Below are positions 34,890-43,153 of a stretch of DNA of 44,296 nt, in pieces. Source of the DNA: Clostridiales bacterium (GTDB taxonomy: Bacteria > Bacillota > Clostridia > Lachnospirales > Lachnospiraceae); contig JAJQEU010000083.1 of assembly GCA_021201535.1 (NCBI GenBank), positions 1-44,296 of the forward strand. The letters run 5' to 3'. A model generated the notes under the pieces. It made no database searches, was not told the origin of the DNA, and was given only the letters and a program-made list of their open reading frames with translations. Made by a program: the position numbers and the translations under genes. Position 1 is the stretch's first letter, and every line of letters begins with the position of its first letter.

Positions 34890-35723
34890 TCAGTCCTTCG
34901 ACATCTTCCCGATCAGATAGTCCCTGCTCTCTTTCAGAGCACGCTCCCACATCTGATCATGATTGTGCAGCTCCACGCACACATAATGCTGATAACCGGA
35001 GTCCTCGATGATCTTCACGATCCGGCCGAAATCAATATCGCCCTCACCGGGAATCTCGTGGAAATGCACCCGGTTTTTGATATCCTCCACATGGATGTGC
35101 CGGGTGTACGGCAGGGAGAGTGCTACATTATCATAGCATTCCTCCTCCGGCTCACAGCAGAACACATGCCCGATATCCAGATTGAAGCGCAGCTTCGGCG
35201 TGTCAAATTCCTGAATGTATTTCAGGGCTGTTTCTGTGGTTCCCACAAAGAATCCGGGCTCCTGCTCCAGTACCAGCGTGATATCGCCCGCCTCGCGCAG
35301 CAGTTCCTCCATCCCCTCCCGGAAATAGGCATCCGCCTGCGCCGCGGTCACGCCCGGCTTTAAAATACCGGAGTTGATATTCAGGATCGGAGATCCTACC
35401 GTGTGCGCCAGCTCGATCGCACTCTTGTACGCGTCCAGACGCTGTCTGCGTCCGGCGGCATCTGCCCAGATCATGGACGGCTCGTAAGGTGTCTCCGCCA
35501 GGAACGTCGGTCCCCCGGCGGCCACACACGCGATCACAAGTCCGATGTCTTCGCAGTATTTCCGGACATCCCGCAGACGTTCCGGGCTGCTCTTATACGG
35601 ATGAATATGCGTGTCATTCAGGGCGATCTCCACAGCCTCATAGCCCGCGTCTTTGATATGGCTGAGCGCCTCAAAAATATCCATATACCGGAGCGTCGTC
35701 GCGTTAAAACAAAGCTTAAGCAC
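34890..35723 (-). CDS. Sugar phosphate isomerase/epimerase-like TIM-barrel protein
   Basis: A 277-residue xylose-isomerase-like (AP endonuclease 2) TIM barrel. Metal ligands of the family are visible: Glu in VLEQEPG (~144), Asp/His in FNLDIGHVF (~177-180), His in HIHVEDIK and Glu in VCVELHNHDQ. Relatives include IolE/IolI inosose-processing enzymes and hexulose epimerases, so an inosose or ketose substrate fits the operon. The start is uncertain: the GTG at 35723 has GGAAG 8 bases upstream and overlaps the synthase stop by 8 bases; GTG at 35732 and TTG at 35756 are alternatives. It lies between the synthase and dehydrogenase genes. Confidence 0.82.
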   Translation of the reverse strand: MLKLCFNATTLRYMDIFEALSHIKDAGYEAVEIALNDTHIHPYKSSPERLRDVRKYCEDIGLVIACVAAGGPTFLAETPYEPSMIWADAAGRRQRLDAYKSAIELAHTVGSPILNINSGILKPGVTAAQADAYFREGMEELLREAGDITLVLEQEPGFFVGTTETALKYIQEFDTPKLRFNLDIGHVFCCEPEEECYDNVALSLPYTRHIHVEDIKNRVHFHEIPGEGDIDFGRIVKIIEDSGYQHYVCVELHNHDQMWERALKESRDYLIGKMSKD

Positions 35724-36882
35724 AGCATTCACTTCCCTTCCCGAGTTTTTGATCAATGATTGAATTGTGCTCGGCCAGAGCCTTTCTCACCAGGCCTTCA
35801 TCCACACATACCTGGAAGTCTCCGTCCGGATTCAGGCACTCGCCGATCTTCTTCAGGATGACGTATTTCACGCCCTTCACGGTCTTCTTGTTATCCGCCA
35901 GAATCGTGGACATGATGTTCTCCACGGTGATTCCGGCCGGTATCTTCAGATCCAGACCCAGGCATTCGCCGAAGAGACGATAGTGCTTATCAACCTCCTC
36001 CTGCGTCAGATAACCGAGCGTGTGGGAGATCTCCGCCGCAACACACATACCTTTCGCGACCGCGATGCCGTGAGGAATCGAACCGCCGGAGTAGAACTCG
36101 ATGGCATGCCCGAAGGTGTGGCCGTATTCGAGCGCCATGGCAAACAGCTTCTCGGAAGGATCCTGCTCCAGAATCGGAAGCTTCGAGCAGATCACGCTGT
36201 AGGCCAGCTCCGTCACGGTCAGGATATCCATATGGTTGAAATCCTCGCGCGCCAGCACTTCCTCATAATAGGGAAGCAGGCTCTCGTCATTGATAAACGC
36301 GTTCTTGATGCCCTCGGCAATCGCCGATTTCCGACCGGTAATGCTCTCGGTCGCCAGATAAGCCGTATCCCCGAAGATAAACTGCGGCGCGTAGTAGACG
36401 CCGTACTGGTTCTTGCCCTGCTTGCCGTTCACCGCCTGCTTGTTGCTGAGGCAGCTGTCGGTGAGCCCCATGAAGGTCGTCGGCATCTCGACATAACGGA
36501 TGCCCCGGTAGATCATGGCGGCTGACAGTCCCACGATGTTTGTCAGGCAGCCGCCCCCGAAGCTGACGATGATCGATCCCTTCGTCACATTCTTCGAAAC
36601 CAGTGTCTCGCACAGGTATTCCAGCGTCTGGAAGGTCTTGTCATGTTCGGTATCCGGGATCGTCAGCATCTCATTCACGATTCCCGCCGCATCCAGAGAA
36701 TCCGTCACATCTTTTCCGTACAGCTCTTTCAACTGCTCCGTCGTCACCACAAACACCTTATCATTTTCGTACTCTTTCAAAAGCTTCCCGAGCTCCGGCA
36801 TAATGCCGCATCCGAAATAATAGCCGGGATCCGGTTTCAAAAATGTATTAAAATGTATCATTTTACCTTTTTCGAACTTCAT
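35716..36882 (-). CDS. 2-deoxy-scyllo-inosose synthase-like enzyme (dehydroquinate synthase superfamily)
   Basis: A 388-residue sugar-phosphate cyclase. Visible: SFGGGCLTNIVG (NAD loop, ~107-118), MPTTFMGLTDSCLSNKQAVN with GKNQYGVYYAP (catalytic Lys148 region), metal ligands Glu190, His255 and His271 (AIAEGIKN, EYGHTFGHAIE, IPHG; the two His 16 apart, as in BtrC). SNKQAVN and the Glu-Tyr before GHT agree with BtrC/NeoC-type 2-deoxy-scyllo-inosose synthases as I remember them, rather than with AroB. Such enzymes turn glucose 6-phosphate into a deoxy-inosose. AAGGAG 7 bases before the ATG at 36882 sets the start. First gene of the operon; another sugar-phosphate cyclase specificity (for example a valiolone-type) remains possible. 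Confidence 0.82.
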   Translation of the reverse strand: MKFEKGKMIHFNTFLKPDPGYYFGCGIMPELGKLLKEYENDKVFVVTTEQLKELYGKDVTDSLDAAGIVNEMLTIPDTEHDKTFQTLEYLCETLVSKNVTKGSIIVSFGGGCLTNIVGLSAAMIYRGIRYVEMPTTFMGLTDSCLSNKQAVNGKQGKNQYGVYYAPQFIFGDTAYLATESITGRKSAIAEGIKNAFINDESLLPYYEEVLAREDFNHMDILTVTELAYSVICSKLPILEQDPSEKLFAMALEYGHTFGHAIEFYSGGSIPHGIAVAKGMCVAAEISHTLGYLTQEEVDKHYRLFGECLGLDLKIPAGITVENIMSTILADNKKTVKGVKYVILKKIGECLNPDGDFQVCVDEGLVRKALAEHNSIIDQKLGKGSECCA

Positions 36883-37126
36883 AATATCACTCCTTCTTGT
36901 GCTTTCTGCATTGTTTTCAAGTCTTGGCCCAGACATTTTTATTACATTTATACAATATCACAAATAAAGGGTCGGATTTATTCCGAAAAAGATTTTATTT
37001 TTGCGGGGATTTCATCATCGTATTTTAATTGTATAACAAACGGTACATATAGTCGCAGCCCGGGTGTGTGCCTGCGTATATCGTCGAATATGAATGTATT
37101 TCTGAGTATTTTTATTGTGTTATTCC

Positions 37127-37171
37127 GGTATCCGTTTGAATCCTTATCCGGATACCCGGTGTATACCGGGT
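37127..37171 (-). repeat. Two mutually exclusive hairpins
   Basis: GGTATCCG (37127-37134) pairs with CGGATACC (37149-37156). ACCCGGT (37154-37160) pairs with ACCGGGT (37165-37171) across GTAT. The two stems share bases 37154-37156 and cannot fully form together. They lie 240-290 bases upstream of the synthase gene. Confidence 0.6.
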
Positions 37172-37204
37172 GTTTGTTTCTCCTCATTTATTCAAGACAG
37201 AATC

Positions 37205-37224
37205 CGCCTGCCGGATGGCAGGCG
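37205..37224. repeat. 8-bp perfect hairpin
   Basis: CGCCTGCC and GGCAGGCG with a GGAT loop, just beyond the accDA terminator. Possibly a second, weaker terminator stem, though no T-run follows. Confidence 0.6.
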
Positions 37225-37244
37225 CACAGGTAAAATAAACCGGT

Positions 37245-37303
37245 CTGTATAACAAAACAAACGCACAGCATCAGGCGGACACGTCCGCCCGACAGACTGT
37301 GCG
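37245..37303 (-). terminator. Intrinsic terminator after accDA
   Basis: Outer stem CGCACAG/CTGTGCG (37262-37268 with 37297-37303) and inner stem GGCGGAC/GTCCGCC (37274-37289). On the minus strand TTTGTTTTGTTAT follows. It lies about 60 bases after the accDA stop. Confidence 0.75.
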
Positions 37304-37361
37304 CAAAAATTGTAATTCATCGCAGGAAACTGTCATAAAAATACGTAATGACTGTCATTCG

Positions 37362-39209
37362 TCAGCACTTCCGGAACCGGTCATACCGCTGGTTCACCAG
37401 CTCCTCCGGAGACTTCTCCGCGCAGGCCGCGAAGAAGTTCCGCATATGCCGGTCGATGATCTCACTGATCTGCAGCAGGTTCTCCGCCGTCGCCGGCTCA
37501 TCCTCACAGATGATCCGCTCAATCGTGCCGAGTTTATACAGATCCTCCGCCGTAATCTTCATGACCTTCGCCGCCTCATCCGCCTTTTTCGCGTCCTTCC
37601 ACAGAATAGAGGCAAATCCCTCCGGGGAGAGGATGGAATAGGTGGCGTTCTCCATCATCCAGACCTCATTGGATACCGCCAGCGCCAGCGCGCCGCCGCT
37701 GCCGCCCTGACCGATAATAATGCTCAGAACCGGCACCCGCAGGTCCGACATGTCAAACAGATTCCTCGCGATAGCCTCGCCCTGTCCCCGCTCCTCAGCC
37801 TCCATGCCCGGATAAGCGCCCGGCGTATCCACAAAGCACACGATGGGACGGTTGAACTTCTCCGCCTGCTTCATCAGGCGCAGCGCCTTACGGTAGCCCT
37901 CCGGAGACGACATACCGAACTTGCGATTCACGCTGTCCTGCGAATCGCGGCCCCGCTCCTGCCCGATCACCGTCACCGGCATGCCGCCGAAAAACGCAAT
38001 GCCGCCGACCACGGCGCCGTCATCTCCAAAATAGCGGTCTCCGTGAAACTCCTGAAAATCCTCAAACAGTGTCTCTATATAATCCATGGACGTCGGCCGT
38101 CCGCTCTTCCTGGACTGGCGCACCACATCCCACGGCTCCTGATGCCGTCGGTCAATCTTGTCCAGCGTCACCTGACGCATCGTCCCTGAAAACGGTGCTC
38201 GCCGGCTCTTCGGCGGCAGAGCCTCCGGGTCAGCCGCCAGCGCGGACGCCGCTTCTGCGAAAAGATTGACCCGATCCGGCTTCTCGCCGCCCTTCTGGGT
38301 CCACTGCTGCCAGCTGTTCTCACCGCTGTGCGCCTTCAGGATCGTCCCCAGAATCTCCTTCTGGTCTCTCCGCTCCACGATCTGATCGACAAAGCCGTGC
38401 TCCAGCTGAAACTCCGCGCGCTGGAAGCCCTCCGGCAGCTTCTGATTGATCGTCTGCTCGATGACCCGCGGACCGGCAAAACCGATCAGCGCGCCCGGCT
38501 CAGCCAGGATGATGTCTCCGAGCATGGCAAAGCTGGCCGTCACGCCGCCCGTCGTAGGCTCCGTCAAAAAGCTGATGAAGAGAAGTCCCGCCTTTGCATG
38601 GCGTTTCAAAGCCGCTGACGTCTTCGCCATCTGCATCAGAGAGATCATGCCCTCCTGCATCCTCGCGCCGCCGGACGCCGCATAGATGATCACCGGCAGC
38701 CGCTGTGCCGTCGCCCGCTCGACCGCCAGGGCGATCTTCTCGCCCATATTGTGCCCCATACTGCTCATCAGATAGCGGTTGTCACAGACCGCGATCACGG
38801 TATCATATCCGTAAATCTTCCCCCGTCCGGTGACCACCGCCTCGTTCAGATTCGTCTTCTGCCGCGTCTCCTCAACCTTATGCTCATAATCCGGGAAATG
38901 CAGCGGATCCACGATCGGCATCTCCTTATTCCACTCCTCAAAGGTACCTTCGTCAATGATCATCTCGATCCTGCGGTACGCATGGACACGATAATACCCG
39001 CCGCACACCGGGCAGACATAATAATTCGCCTTTACAACGCGTCCCAGAAGGGGCGCCCCGCACTTCGGACAAGGACGTTCCTTATTCTTCTCCTTCGCTG
39101 AGATCTCCCCGCCGTTTTTGCTTTTGATTTCCTTCGTTTCCTTATCCGCGCTTTTCACACGGTCAATGGCATTCCCAATGCCGGTTCTCCTTTTTATCTC
39201 CTCAAACAT
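37362..39209 (-). CDS. accDA: Fused acetyl-CoA carboxylase carboxyltransferase (AccD-AccA)
   Basis: A 615-residue single chain joining both carboxyltransferase halves. The AccD half begins with the zinc ribbon CPKC...CPVC (Cys47, 50, 66, 69) and has [19 protein letters not shown] and [10 protein letters not shown]. The AccA half starts around residue 335 and has [29 protein letters not shown] and [11 protein letters not shown]. Together they move the carboxyl group from biotin to acetyl-CoA, giving malonyl-CoA. The usual AccA N-terminal helix is shortened at the junction. The ATG at 39209 is chosen (GAAGG about 11 bases before); an open frame leads back to a TTG at 39245. accB and accC are not in the window, so the gene is separate from the rest of the complex. 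A terminator follows. Confidence 0.95.
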   Translation of the reverse strand: MFEEIKRRTGIGNAIDRVKSADKETKEIKSKNGGEISAKEKNKERPCPKCGAPLLGRVVKANYYVCPVCGGYYRVHAYRRIEMIIDEGTFEEWNKEMPIVDPLHFPDYEHKVEETRQKTNLNEAVVTGRGKIYGYDTVIAVCDNRYLMSSMGHNMGEKIALAVERATAQRLPVIIYAASGGARMQEGMISLMQMAKTSAALKRHAKAGLLFISFLTEPTTGGVTASFAMLGDIILAEPGALIGFAGPRVIEQTINQKLPEGFQRAEFQLEHGFVDQIVERRDQKEILGTILKAHSGENSWQQWTQKGGEKPDRVNLFAEAASALAADPEALPPKSRRAPFSGTMRQVTLDKIDRRHQEPWDVVRQSRKSGRPTSMDYIETLFEDFQEFHGDRYFGDDGAVVGGIAFFGGMPVTVIGQERGRDSQDSVNRKFGMSSPEGYRKALRLMKQAEKFNRPIVCFVDTPGAYPGMEAEERGQGEAIARNLFDMSDLRVPVLSIIIGQGGSGGALALAVSNEVWMMENATYSILSPEGFASILWKDAKKADEAAKVMKITAEDLYKLGTIERIICEDEPATAENLLQISEIIDRHMRNFFAACAEKSPEELVNQRYDRFRKC

Positions 39210-39335
39210 GTCCCGTGCATACCTTCTTTCCTGATTATAAACCAAACCAATGACTGCTACGAAGAGTATACTCGATTTTCCATTATTTTACAATCATTAA
39301 AAATCGCCTCCGTGCGGGCATAATCCGCTTCATTT

Positions 39336-39382
39336 TTGAATTTTAAATTCAAATTGAATTTCCTGACAAAGTATGCTATGCT
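39336..39382 (+). promoter_or_regulatory. Promoter with overlapping TTGAATT repeats
   Basis: TTGAAT (39354-39359), 17-bp spacer, TATGCT (39377-39382) with an extended TG. The -35 is part of a palindrome, AATTCAA-A-TTGAATT (39346-39360), and a third TTGAATT lies at 39336-39342. Such an arrangement suits a repressor. It drives the AAA/nuclease gene that follows. Confidence 0.5.
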
Positions 39383-39493
39383 TCTTTCACAACGCAAACA
39401 ACCGGGATTTGTTTCGTACTTGCACACGCTGCCATCATACACCTCATTTCAGGCGAGCAGTCACAGGATACATAACAGGAAGGAGCCGGTTAT

Positions 39494-39754
39494 ATGGGTA
39501 CCTATTTAAATCCGGGTAATCAGGGTTTCCAGACCATCAGAAATGACATATACGTTGACAAAACGGGACTGATCGATTATATAAACAGTACCATAGACAC
39601 CCCCCGCAAACTGACCTGTTTTTCCCGCCCCCGACGGTTTGGAAAATCCTTTGCGGCAAAAATGCTGTGCGCGTATTACGATAAAAGCTGTGACTCACGT
39701 GCTCTGTTCAGCGGGTTGGAGATAGCGGAGAAAACATCCCCGAAAAAAATATGA
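39494..39754 (+). CDS. N-terminal part of a frameshifted AAA-ATPase-like/nuclease gene
   Basis: An 86-residue frame carrying the start of the AAA-ATPase-like family (PF09820 type): GNQGFQTIRNDIYVDKTGLI and the atypical P-loop SRPRRFGKSFAAKM. AAGGAG 8 bases before the ATG marks a true start. The frame ends at a TGA just after a run of seven A (39743-39749). The rest of the protein continues in the -1 frame, where the junction ...SPKKNMNRYDVIYLD matches the family without a gap. One missing A, or slippage on the run, explains it. Confidence 0.8.
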   Translation: MGTYLNPGNQGFQTIRNDIYVDKTGLIDYINSTIDTPRKLTCFSRPRRFGKSFAAKMLCAYYDKSCDSRALFSGLEIAEKTSPKKI

Positions 39755-41082
39755 ATCGGTACGATGTCATTTATCTGGATATCACGAGATTCATTTCTAC
39801 CGTTTCCGATATGAGCAGGATGATTATCAGCATTCAGTCAGCTGTAATCGAAGAACTGATGCATCAATATCCTCTCTATGTAAGAGACGGCGAGACTATC
39901 CTTGCGAACGCTCTTTTACAGATTTCAGAAAAAACCGGAGATAAATTCATTATCATCATTGACGAATGGGATGCTTTGTTTCGCGAAGCCAAACACGATG
40001 ACGCTCTGCAGAAAGAATATGTGCAGCTGCTGAGAGGTCTTTTTAAGGGAGGTCCTTCCACGGATAAGACCATCGCCGCGGCTTACATGACCGGTATTCT
40101 TCCGATCAAAAAATACGGGACAGAATCCACACTGACAGATTTTCTTGAATTCTCGATGACCCATCCTGCCAAACTCGCAAAATATATCGGCTTTACAGAA
40201 CAGGAGGTCAGACAGCTCTGCGATGATTATCATATGGATTTTGAAAAAATGAGCGCCTGGTATGACGGATATTCCTTCAGCCGTATGCAGCATGTATATA
40301 ATCCGAACTCCGTCATAAAATCTGTCATAAATGAAGAATACGCGAATTACTGGACCGGTTCTGAGACTTATGAATCGCTGAAGAATTATATCAGCATGAA
40401 CTTCGACGGACTGAAGGATGCCATCGTTGCCATGCTCGGCGGAAAAGAAGTCCGGGTTACCGTCAGTACATTCCAGAATGATGTAACTACATTCAAAAGT
40501 AAAGATGACGTTCTGACTCTGTTAATCCATCTTGGCTATCTGGGGTACCATGCCAAAGAACGTCGGGCATTCATTCCGAATCAGGAGGTTGCAGATGCTT
40601 TTTCAGACGCTGTCCGGGGAGATGACTGGAGTGACATCGAAAAGTTGATTCAGGAGTCAGAGGATTTACTGGAATCTACCATCCGCGGCGATTCAGATGC
40701 CGTGGCGGAGGCACTGGAGCGGGTACACAGCTCGAACTCTTCCGTACTCAGATACAACAACGAGGCATCCTTAAGCAGTGCAATCATGATTGCCTACTAC
40801 ACCGCGCGTCGTTTTTACAAGATTGTTCCGGAGTTTCCGCAGGGAAAAGGGTTCGCCGATCTGGTTTTTCTGCCGCGCAAAGACACAGACAAGCCGGTCA
40901 TGATCATCGAGTTAAAATATGATAAGGATGCAGACACCACCATACGGCAAATCCATGAAAACCGATATGACGGCGATTTGAAAAAATATTTCGGGAACCT
41001 GCTTCTGGTCGGAATAAATTACGATAAAGATGCGACCGGATCAAACAGAAAAAATCACTCTTGCATCATCGAAAACGCATAA
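39751..41082 (+). CDS. Main part of a frameshifted AAA-ATPase-like/PD-(D/E)XK nuclease gene
   Basis: A 443-residue frame with no P-loop of its own. It has Walker B FIIIIDEWDALF (~70), the family sequence TGILPIKKYG and WYDGYSFS, and ends with the nuclease-like core GKGFADLVFLP then PVMIIELKYDKDADTTIRQI. The ATG at 39751 overlaps the TGA of the first frame (ATGA) and has no ribosome site of its own, so it depends on re-initiation or frameshifting. With the first frame it would make a protein of about 530 residues, the normal family length and similar to the intact copy at 21646-23328. Confidence 0.82.
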   Translation: MNRYDVIYLDITRFISTVSDMSRMIISIQSAVIEELMHQYPLYVRDGETILANALLQISEKTGDKFIIIIDEWDALFREAKHDDALQKEYVQLLRGLFKGGPSTDKTIAAAYMTGILPIKKYGTESTLTDFLEFSMTHPAKLAKYIGFTEQEVRQLCDDYHMDFEKMSAWYDGYSFSRMQHVYNPNSVIKSVINEEYANYWTGSETYESLKNYISMNFDGLKDAIVAMLGGKEVRVTVSTFQNDVTTFKSKDDVLTLLIHLGYLGYHAKERRAFIPNQEVADAFSDAVRGDDWSDIEKLIQESEDLLESTIRGDSDAVAEALERVHSSNSSVLRYNNEASLSSAIMIAYYTARRFYKIVPEFPQGKGFADLVFLPRKDTDKPVMIIELKYDKDADTTIRQIHENRYDGDLKKYFGNLLLVGINYDKDATGSNRKNHSCIIENA

Positions 41083-41202
41083 AAGCCCGCGAGGCAGAGA
41101 ATATCTGCCCCGCACACATTTTCTCACATTTTCGTTCTGCGCCTGCACAAAACCCGCCCGTACAGCGGCAGATTCGGTTTCCGGCTTCTCCGGCTTTTCA
41201 CC

Positions 41203-42405
41203 CTATGCCTTCACAGAACCTGTCAGCGCGTCGACCAGCCGGTCGATTTCCTCCGTCTGATCCGTACGTAGCGCAGATTTTAAAGAAACACTCTCTTCCA
41301 ACACGGTCATATTTTTCATACTGCCGATGATCTCCCGCATCTGCTTTCCGCTGGTCGCCGCCCAGGAACCGTTCTCAATCAGTGCGACCGTCCGATTCTG
41401 AAGATTATGTGAAGCCAGATCACGCAGCAGCTCGTCCATCGTGATAAAAATCCCGGCATTGTACGTGGTGGATGCAAATACCAGATGGCTGTACACAAAC
41501 GCCGCCGCGACGATCTCAGAAGAAGCGGTCACGGACACGTCAAAGACGGTCGTCCGGATCCCTCTGTCGCGAAGCCTGCAGGCCAGAATATTCGCCGCAT
41601 TCTCCGTATTCCCGTACACGGAAGCGTAGGCGATCATCACACCGTTCACCTCCGGCTCGTAGCGGCTCCACTGCTGATATTTTTCTACATAGGCATTTAT
41701 ATTCTCACGCCATACAAAGCCATGCAGCGGGCAGATCATGCGGATCTCGACCGCGGCCGCCTTTTTCAGAAGCGCCTGCACCTGCGTGCCGTATTTCCCG
41801 ACAATGTTCGTATAATACCGGCGCGCCTCCTTCAGATAATCAGCAAAGAAATCCACTTCATCCGCAAACAGCGCGCCGTTTAAAGCGCCGAATGTACCGA
41901 AAGCGTCCGCGGAGAACAGAATCTGATCCGCCGTGTCATAAGTAACCATGACCTCGGGCCAGTGTACCATCGGCGCCATCAGGAACGTCAGCTTATGAGC
42001 GCCCGTCTCCAGGATATCGCCCTCCTTCACAATCCGAACATTCATCTGCAGATCTGCGCCGAAAAACTGATAGATCATCCCCTCCGTCTTCTTATTGCAG
42101 ACCACTGTCACATCCGGATATCTCAGCAGAATCCCGCCCAGAGTAGCGGAGTGATCCGGTTCCATATGATGAACGACCAGGTAATCCAGCTTCCGTCCGG
42201 CGAGCGCATGTGTGACATTTTCAAAAAACACGGTGTCCACGGCCTTGTCCACCGTATCAAACAAAACCGTCTTCTCATCCAGCAGAAGGTAGGAGTTGTA
42301 GGAAACACCGTCCGGAACCGAATAGACGCCCTCGAACATGGCGAGCCTGCGGTCGTCGCCTCCCACCCATACCAAATCATTCGTAACATTTCTGGTACAA
42401 TACAT
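41203..42405 (-). CDS. FprA-type A-type flavoprotein (flavodiiron)
   Basis: A 400-residue soluble flavodiiron protein. The N-terminal metallo-beta-lactamase-like domain has the di-iron motif HHMEPDHSATLGG (His80, Glu82, Asp84, His85) and further ligands in APMVHWPEVMV, FSADAFGTFG and CPLHGFVW. The C-terminal flavodoxin domain starts near 255 with IAYASVYGNTENAA, which binds FMN. These enzymes reduce oxygen to water or nitric oxide to nitrous oxide in anaerobes. No rubredoxin gene is adjacent. GAGG 7 bases before the ATG supports the start. Confidence 0.94.
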   Translation of the reverse strand: MYCTRNVTNDLVWVGGDDRRLAMFEGVYSVPDGVSYNSYLLLDEKTVLFDTVDKAVDTVFFENVTHALAGRKLDYLVVHHMEPDHSATLGGILLRYPDVTVVCNKKTEGMIYQFFGADLQMNVRIVKEGDILETGAHKLTFLMAPMVHWPEVMVTYDTADQILFSADAFGTFGALNGALFADEVDFFADYLKEARRYYTNIVGKYGTQVQALLKKAAAVEIRMICPLHGFVWRENINAYVEKYQQWSRYEPEVNGVMIAYASVYGNTENAANILACRLRDRGIRTTVFDVSVTASSEIVAAAFVYSHLVFASTTYNAGIFITMDELLRDLASHNLQNRTVALIENGSWAATSGKQMREIIGSMKNMTVLEESVSLKSALRTDQTEEIDRLVDALTGSVKA

Positions 42406-42474
42406 AGCATTACCTCATTTCCTTTTTTCTGGAGTACATTCTAATACAATATACTGTCCGGGTCAAAGGGTTTT

Positions 42475-42582
42475 TCACTGACAGTCAGGTATGCACAGAC
42501 AATCAGGTACGCTCCTTACTTCATCCGGAAACAATGTACCGACTATTTCATCCATCGATCCCGCGAAATCAATATCCATCAT
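42475..42582 (-). CDS. Possible 35-residue protein coupled to the thioesterase gene
   Basis: A short frame, MMDIDFAGSMDEIVGTLF then PDEVRSVPDCLCIPDCQ, whose ATG overlaps the thioesterase stop by four bases (ATGA), with AGGAAAG about 7-10 bases before. It is acidic with three cysteines clustered at the C-terminus (C28, C30, C34). I know no family for it. The tight overlap speaks for translation; the small size speaks against certainty. Confidence 0.35.
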   Translation of the reverse strand: MMDIDFAGSMDEIVGTLFPDEVRSVPDCLCIPDCQ

Positions 42583-43022
42583 AAATCGTCTTTCCTGTTT
42601 GTTTCAGACAATGACTCCTCTATCAGTGGCATATTCTGCAGATAATAGTAAGTCATCGTCGCCTTTGCGATCTCTTTCCCTGTTTCATTTGTAATCACCA
42701 CATCATAGACACACATATTTTTACCGATTTTAATCTCCACGCTCTCACCAATCAGCTTTTCGCAGTTCATCGCCGGGCGCAGATAATGAATATTGCCCGA
42801 CACGGTCGTCACAAACCTTCCCCGACTTGTAGCCGCCGTGCCGCCCACGGTATCGGCGATTGTAAAGATCAGACCGCCGTGAATCGAACCGATCGGATTG
42901 CCATGCATGGGGCACAGCACAAGCTCCCCCTTTGCATAGCCTTCCCGGATCTGTGTGATCCGCAATCCGATCTCCTTTGCAAATCCTTTATTTCTCATCT
43001 CTATTAACCGTTCAAAATCCAT
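42579..43022 (-). CDS. PaaI-family hot-dog thioesterase
   Basis: A 147-residue single hot-dog domain protein. NPIGSIHGGLIFTIADTVGG carries the HGG turn and the catalytic Asp of PaaI/YdiI-like thioesterases, followed by VSGNIHYLRPA. It would hydrolyse an acyl-CoA thioester; the acyl group cannot be told from sequence. GGAG 7 bases before the ATG at 43022 sets the start. It lies 131 bases after the thiF-like gene and overlaps a 35-codon frame. Confidence 0.9.
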   Translation of the reverse strand: MDFERLIEMRNKGFAKEIGLRITQIREGYAKGELVLCPMHGNPIGSIHGGLIFTIADTVGGTAATSRGRFVTTVSGNIHYLRPAMNCEKLIGESVEIKIGKNMCVYDVVITNETGKEIAKATMTYYYLQNMPLIEESLSETNRKDDL

Positions 43023-43153
43023 ACCCTGTCTCCATATCTTTATTCATCATAGTATAGCTTCTCATGTTTCAAGTCACATCCTTAGGCGCTTAGAAACGAT
43101 TTTTTGCGCAAAATGGCAAAATTTCTATTCCGGTTCATCCGGGTTAGGAACTG

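Larger units (their letters stand above)
36883..37361. other. Intergenic region with stacked hairpins upstream of the inosose synthase gene
   Basis: A 479-base gap with no convincing gene. From right to left it holds the accDA terminator, an 8-bp hairpin, two overlapping hairpins and an AT-rich stretch before the synthase start. A -10-like TATAAA on the minus strand around 36945-36950 lacks a good -35. A 69-codon frame on the minus strand (36978-37187) crosses the hairpins and is not called. Confidence 0.6.

Noticed and set aside
36978-37187. 69-codon minus-strand frame upstream of the inosose synthase gene
   Set aside because: Its start has only in-frame AGG/AGA as ribosome site and it runs through the hairpins at 37127-37171; composition is not convincing.
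39257-39442. 61-codon minus-strand frame (CKYETNPGCLRCERS...) between accDA and the split AAA gene
   Set aside because: It begins at a GTG without a spaced ribosome site and overlaps the well-formed plus-strand promoter and TTGAATT repeats. It is kept as a weak alternative only.
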